The notes under the pieces were generated by a model. It saw only the letters and a program-made list of their open reading frames with translations, did not search any database and was not told the DNA's origin. A stretch of 64,000 bases of DNA from CAYIHX01 sp964363305. Lineage in GTDB: Bacteria > Bdellovibrionota > UBA1018. Below are positions 61,246-64,000 of this stretch, piece after piece; within the stretch, counting starts at the first letter, position 1; each line of letters begins with the position of its first letter. Position numbers and translations under genes: made by a program. Where the stretch lies: positions 1-64,000 of the forward strand of contig CAYIHX010000002.1 of the NCBI GenBank assembly GCA_964363305.1, written 5' to 3'.

Positions 61246-62977
61246 GCACCTGACTCTTCAACTCCTTCACTCTTCGAACGATTCCGTTCGAATCCAGACC
61301 GAGGATCGCCTCTAGCTCCTCGACTGTGCCCTGGGGCACGAACTCGTCGCCGTAGCCAATATGTTCAAACGGGCTGCTCCGATGTCCGAGTTCGAGTCTA
61401 AGTGCCTGACCAAAACCACCCCGAATAACTCCATCTTCCAGCGTAATGACGCCAGCTCTCTTTAGCCCCCGAAGGTAGGAAACAAGCTCGGAGGCAATCG
61501 GCTTGGCGAAGATGGTGCTCACGCAGGTCACTCGAATCCCCTCACGCCCTAATACAAGAGTTGCCGCAGCGGCCCGAGGAGCCGTCGTTCCGAGAGCAAC
61601 AAGAATCCATTCTGGATCGGCCACCTCCTGATGAACCCTGAATTCAGGCGTCCCATTTCCCTCAAGCACCTCGCGTCCGGATCCCCGCGGATAACGGATG
61701 GCAACTGGACCTCCATCGCCAAAGGCCGCTCCGACAGCATAATCAACGTCGCTCAGACAACCGGGCGCGATGACCTTAAAATGGGGAATCATCCCCAGAT
61801 AGACCAGATCAAACAATCCGTGATGTGTCGGCCCATCCTGCCCCACCACGCCCGCTCGATCTACGCCAACTACCACGGGAAGGCCCTGAATCCCGACGTC
61901 ATGAATCAGCGAATCGATCGCTCTCTGCAAAAATGTGCTGTAAATCGCGACGAATGGACGCAGTCCCGCGGCCGCCATCCCGGCCGCGAAAGTGACTGCG
62001 TGCGGTTCCGCAATTCCTACATCAATGGTGCGCGCCGGATATTTTCGACCGAACTCGGCCAAACCCGTGCCCTCGAGCATGGCAGCGGAAACCGCACAGA
62101 TCCTGGCGTCGTCCAGAGCCACACGAATCACCGCTCGTGACGCTCGCTCGCTATAGGTCTCCAACCGGACGGGCGACACACTAGAAATCTTGTCGGCCGC
62201 CTGATTGGGCCCTACTCCGTGAAAGAATTCGGGATGCTCCTCCGCTGGCAGATATCCTCTCCCTTTTTGAGTTCGAAGATGTAGAACAACCGGACGGAGG
62301 GGCACGCGCTCGCGAATCCCGGACAAGGCCCCCAATAGGTAAGCTAAATCATGCCCGTCACCAGGCCCCAGATAATCCAACCCGAGCGACTCGAAAAATG
62401 CCGAAGCCTTTCCATTGCTCAGTAACTCAGAAATTCCGCCCACATTCTCTGAGATAGACATCTGATTGTCGTTAACAACGATCAGCAACGGGCCCCGTGC
62501 TGAATTTGCGGTATTCTGCAGCGCCTCAAATGCAATTCCGGCCGTCAACGCTCCGTCTCCCACGACGGCAACCGTCCAGCTCGAATGATCTCGCCATGAA
62601 AAGCCCAGTGCAGCCGCGACCGCGGTGCTGCTGTGTCCGGCACCGAACACATCATGTGGGCTTTCGTCCCTACTCAAAAAACCACTGATCCCCCCGCACT
62701 GTCGCAGAGTGGAAAAAACGTCCTCCCGACCCGTCAGTAGCTTGTGCGCGTAAGCCTGATGCCCAACGTCCCAGATAATGGGCTCCTCGGGAGACTGAAA
62801 AACTCGGTGCAGGGCAATCGCAATCTCAACCGCACCCAGGCTCGCGCCCAGGTGACCTCCGTTCCTCGAGGTGACATCGATAATCTGAGCACGAATTTCC
62901 ACGGCAACGTGCTCAAGATCGGCAAGGCTCAGAGTCTTAAGTTCCGCGAGCCCGGGAATTCGGCAACCAGGCTTCAT
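61235..62977 (-). CDS. dxs: 1-deoxy-D-xylulose-5-phosphate synthase
   Basis: 580 residues, slightly short. Motifs: WDVGHQAYAHKLLTGR, the thiamine-binding GDGALTAGIAFEALQ, HLRTQKGRGY, GIAEPHAVTFAAGMA and the DRAGVVGQDGPTHHG region. It condenses pyruvate and glyceraldehyde phosphate, the first step of MEP isoprenoid synthesis. It overlaps xseB by ATGA. ispA, often between xseB and dxs, is missing. Confidence 0.96.
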   Translation of the reverse strand: MKPGCRIPGLAELKTLSLADLEHVAVEIRAQIIDVTSRNGGHLGASLGAVEIAIALHRVFQSPEEPIIWDVGHQAYAHKLLTGREDVFSTLRQCGGISGFLSRDESPHDVFGAGHSSTAVAAALGFSWRDHSSWTVAVVGDGALTAGIAFEALQNTANSARGPLLIVVNDNQMSISENVGGISELLSNGKASAFFESLGLDYLGPGDGHDLAYLLGALSGIRERVPLRPVVLHLRTQKGRGYLPAEEHPEFFHGVGPNQAADKISSVSPVRLETYSERASRAVIRVALDDARICAVSAAMLEGTGLAEFGRKYPARTIDVGIAEPHAVTFAAGMAAAGLRPFVAIYSTFLQRAIDSLIHDVGIQGLPVVVGVDRAGVVGQDGPTHHGLFDLVYLGMIPHFKVIAPGCLSDVDYAVGAAFGDGGPVAIRYPRGSGREVLEGNGTPEFRVHQEVADPEWILVALGTTAPRAAAATLVLGREGIRVTCVSTIFAKPIASELVSYLRGLKRAGVITLEDGVIRGGFGQALRLELGHRSSPFEHIGYGDEFVPQGTVEELEAILGLDSNGIVRRVKELKSQVHEE

Positions 62978-63228
62978 GACCCCGCCGTGAATGGCCCCGT
63001 TTTTGGCGAAGAGTCATTACTTTGCGCATTCAAAAGTAAGTCAACCTTTTGCTCTGCTGCAGACAATTGCTCCGAACAAAAGCGGGTCAGTTTCACCCCT
63101 TGTTCAAACGCCCTCAGGGAATCCTCGAGTTGCAGCTCGCCAGACTCCATTTTCTTGACGATCGCCTGAAGCTCTTGGAGCGCTGACTCGAAAGGCGCCG
63201 GCTGCCCCGACGGATTTGTATTCGACAT
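62974..63228 (-). CDS. xseB: exonuclease VII small subunit
   Basis: 84 residues. FESALQELQAIVKKMESGELQLEDSLRAFEQGVKLTRFC is the full XseB signature. XseB binds the large subunit XseA, which is not in the window, to cut single-stranded DNA. It heads the xseB-dxs-tlyA run. Confidence 0.95.
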   Translation of the reverse strand: MSNTNPSGQPAPFESALQELQAIVKKMESGELQLEDSLRAFEQGVKLTRFCSEQLSAAEQKVDLLLNAQSNDSSPKTGPFTAGS

Positions 63229-63282
63229 GCTGCGTACTTAGCACCGATCAAGTCTTACTGAAACTCACCCGATAGATTACTG

Positions 63283-63813
63283 GTGCCTTTTTCCGAGTTC
63301 ATCAAGCGTAGTATCCCTTTGATCGTTGTGACTGGCTGCGTCTTCGCTAACCAGGCCTCGGGGGCCTCGACGGCCGACGCAAGCGGATGCATGCAGAGCG
63401 GACCACTCCTTTCGATCGACACCTCCGGAATTGTCGTTCCAGAGGCAGGCGTCACGCTGGGCCCCTGGGCCCTTCCCATCCGCCCGGGACCGCACGAACC
63501 TGTCTCCCATGCACTCGTGTCCGTGGAAATTGATGCGGCCTCCCCAGAATCGATTCACGAGGTGAGAACTATTTTTTCGTTTCCGGACCCAAAACCCTTT
63601 GGAATTCCCTTTTCGCTCGAAGCTATGAGTATCAATTCCAGCAGCTGGTTCGGTGAACTCGCAAGCTGGGTCGATTGGTCAGCCGGGTGCTCTGGACCCG
63701 GCCGCTCCCTTTTCCCCGGGGGAACATGGTCCCAGTCCTTGCGGGTTCCCGCAGGCCCGGATCCCCACATTATTCAACATTTTAAGTTGAGTGTATGGGG
63801 CGCCCGCAACTGA
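63283..63813 (+). CDS. exported protein of unknown function
   Basis: 176 residues with a signal peptide (hydrophobic core IPLIVVTGCVFA, cleavage near QASGA). The mature part is beta-rich with Pro/Gly/Ser, ending FKLSVWGARN, and has two cysteines (in SGCMQSG and SAGCSGP) that may form a disulfide. I do not recognise it. It is divergent from xseB with 54 nt between them. Confidence 0.62.
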   Translation: MPFSEFIKRSIPLIVVTGCVFANQASGASTADASGCMQSGPLLSIDTSGIVVPEAGVTLGPWALPIRPGPHEPVSHALVSVEIDAASPESIHEVRTIFSFPDPKPFGIPFSLEAMSINSSSWFGELASWVDWSAGCSGPGRSLFPGGTWSQSLRVPAGPDPHIIQHFKLSVWGARN

Positions 63814-63914
63814 CCAGGGGTTGGGCAGAGGGATCCTTTGCATCCACTAATTCCTAAATAAATACAGATAGATGCCCAGGTCCGCCAGGCAGGGTTCTTG
63901 CTTCATTCCTCCTG

Positions 63915-64000
63915 ATGCATTCGTACCCGATCACCTCGTTGGCGGCTCTCCTCCTGGGAGTCCTCGCGCCTTCCCTAGGCCTTGCGGCTCTCGAGCCGGG
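63915..64000 (+). CDS. start of an exported protein (runs off the window)
   Basis: The frame from ATG 63915 gives MHSYPITSLAALLLGVLAPS followed by LGLAALEPG, a good signal peptide, and stays open to the end of the window. There is no clear ribosome binding site, so the start may be slightly different. Nothing can be said about the mature protein. Confidence 0.45.
   Translation, partial: MHSYPITSLAALLLGVLAPSLGLAALEP

Noticed and set aside
1..64000. CRISPR arrays, insertion sequences, prophage or defence genes.
   Set aside because: No direct repeat array, transposase, integrase or known defence motif is visible; the window looks like core chromosome.

Overview
This 64 kb window is a gene-dense piece of a Gram-negative, flagellated, chemo-organotrophic bacterium. 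The best fit is a Bdellovibrionota-like or other 'deltaproteobacterial' lineage. The evidence is an outer membrane (flagellar L ring FlgH, BamD, LptM, many lipoproteins, beta-barrels), a FliW/CsrA flagellar control pair, a long-form aromatic amino acid hydroxylase, DUF1844, arginine succinylation genes and MurNAc recycling by AmgK/MurU. This placement is an inference from gene content; no rRNA gene is present. A run of 10 N inside flgL shows that the sequence is a scaffold of a draft or metagenome assembly. I found no prophage, insertion sequence, integron, CRISPR array or toxin-antitoxin system. No stretch over 300 bases lacks a gene.

Layout. 0-5.2 kb: a protein quality control and envelope block on the minus strand (clpB N-terminus, HtrA protease, DUF1844, a degenerate M48-like membrane protein, a GAF protein) plus small lipoproteins. 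5.2-9.3 kb: peptidoglycan amino sugar recycling (anmK; convergent murU-amgK behind a degenerate BepA-like lipoprotein). 9.3-13.8 kb: envelope proteins, deoxynucleoside kinase, citrate synthase and a TPR protein. 13.8-22.5 kb: one long plus-strand run with an outer membrane barrel, lptM, the lysine/DAP genes lysA-dapA-dapB, etfB-etfA and a membrane Fe-S oxidoreductase likely to link EtfAB to the quinone pool. 22.5-30.1 kb: DUF423 protein, aromatic amino acid hydroxylase, a 48-residue membrane micro-protein, tRNA-Asn, nitroreductase, SPOR barrel, a large exported Met/Gln-rich protein and a cold shock protein.

30.1-35.6 kb: a tightly overlapping operon (class III aminotransferase, degenerate M20 peptidase, astA, astD) that looks like a variant arginine succinyltransferase pathway. 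35.7-37.8 kb: TPR/SH3 protein, bamD and a TPR protein. 37.8-48.5 kb: an 11 kb flagellar operon flgF-G-A-H-I-(unknown)-J-M-N-K-L-csrA-fliW-(unknown Cys-rich exported protein). It is preceded by a good sigma-54 promoter and carries a hairpin with GGA in its loop ahead of flgN, a candidate CsrA target. 48.7-55.5 kb: folD-gcvT-gcvH and an FMN glutamate-synthase-like gene, with gcvP convergent to them. 56-63.2 kb: xseB-dxs-tlyA-(degenerate patatin lipoprotein)-pbp1A-tonB-like, most genes overlapping by 4-11 nt. The window ends in exported proteins of unknown function.

Two themes stand out. First, at least four hydrolase-family proteins (two M48-like, one M20-like, one patatin-like) have lost catalytic residues while sitting in conserved-looking, translationally coupled operons. 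Second, packing is very tight: ATGA/GTGA start-stop overlaps are common, and four convergent gene pairs share palindromic stop codons.
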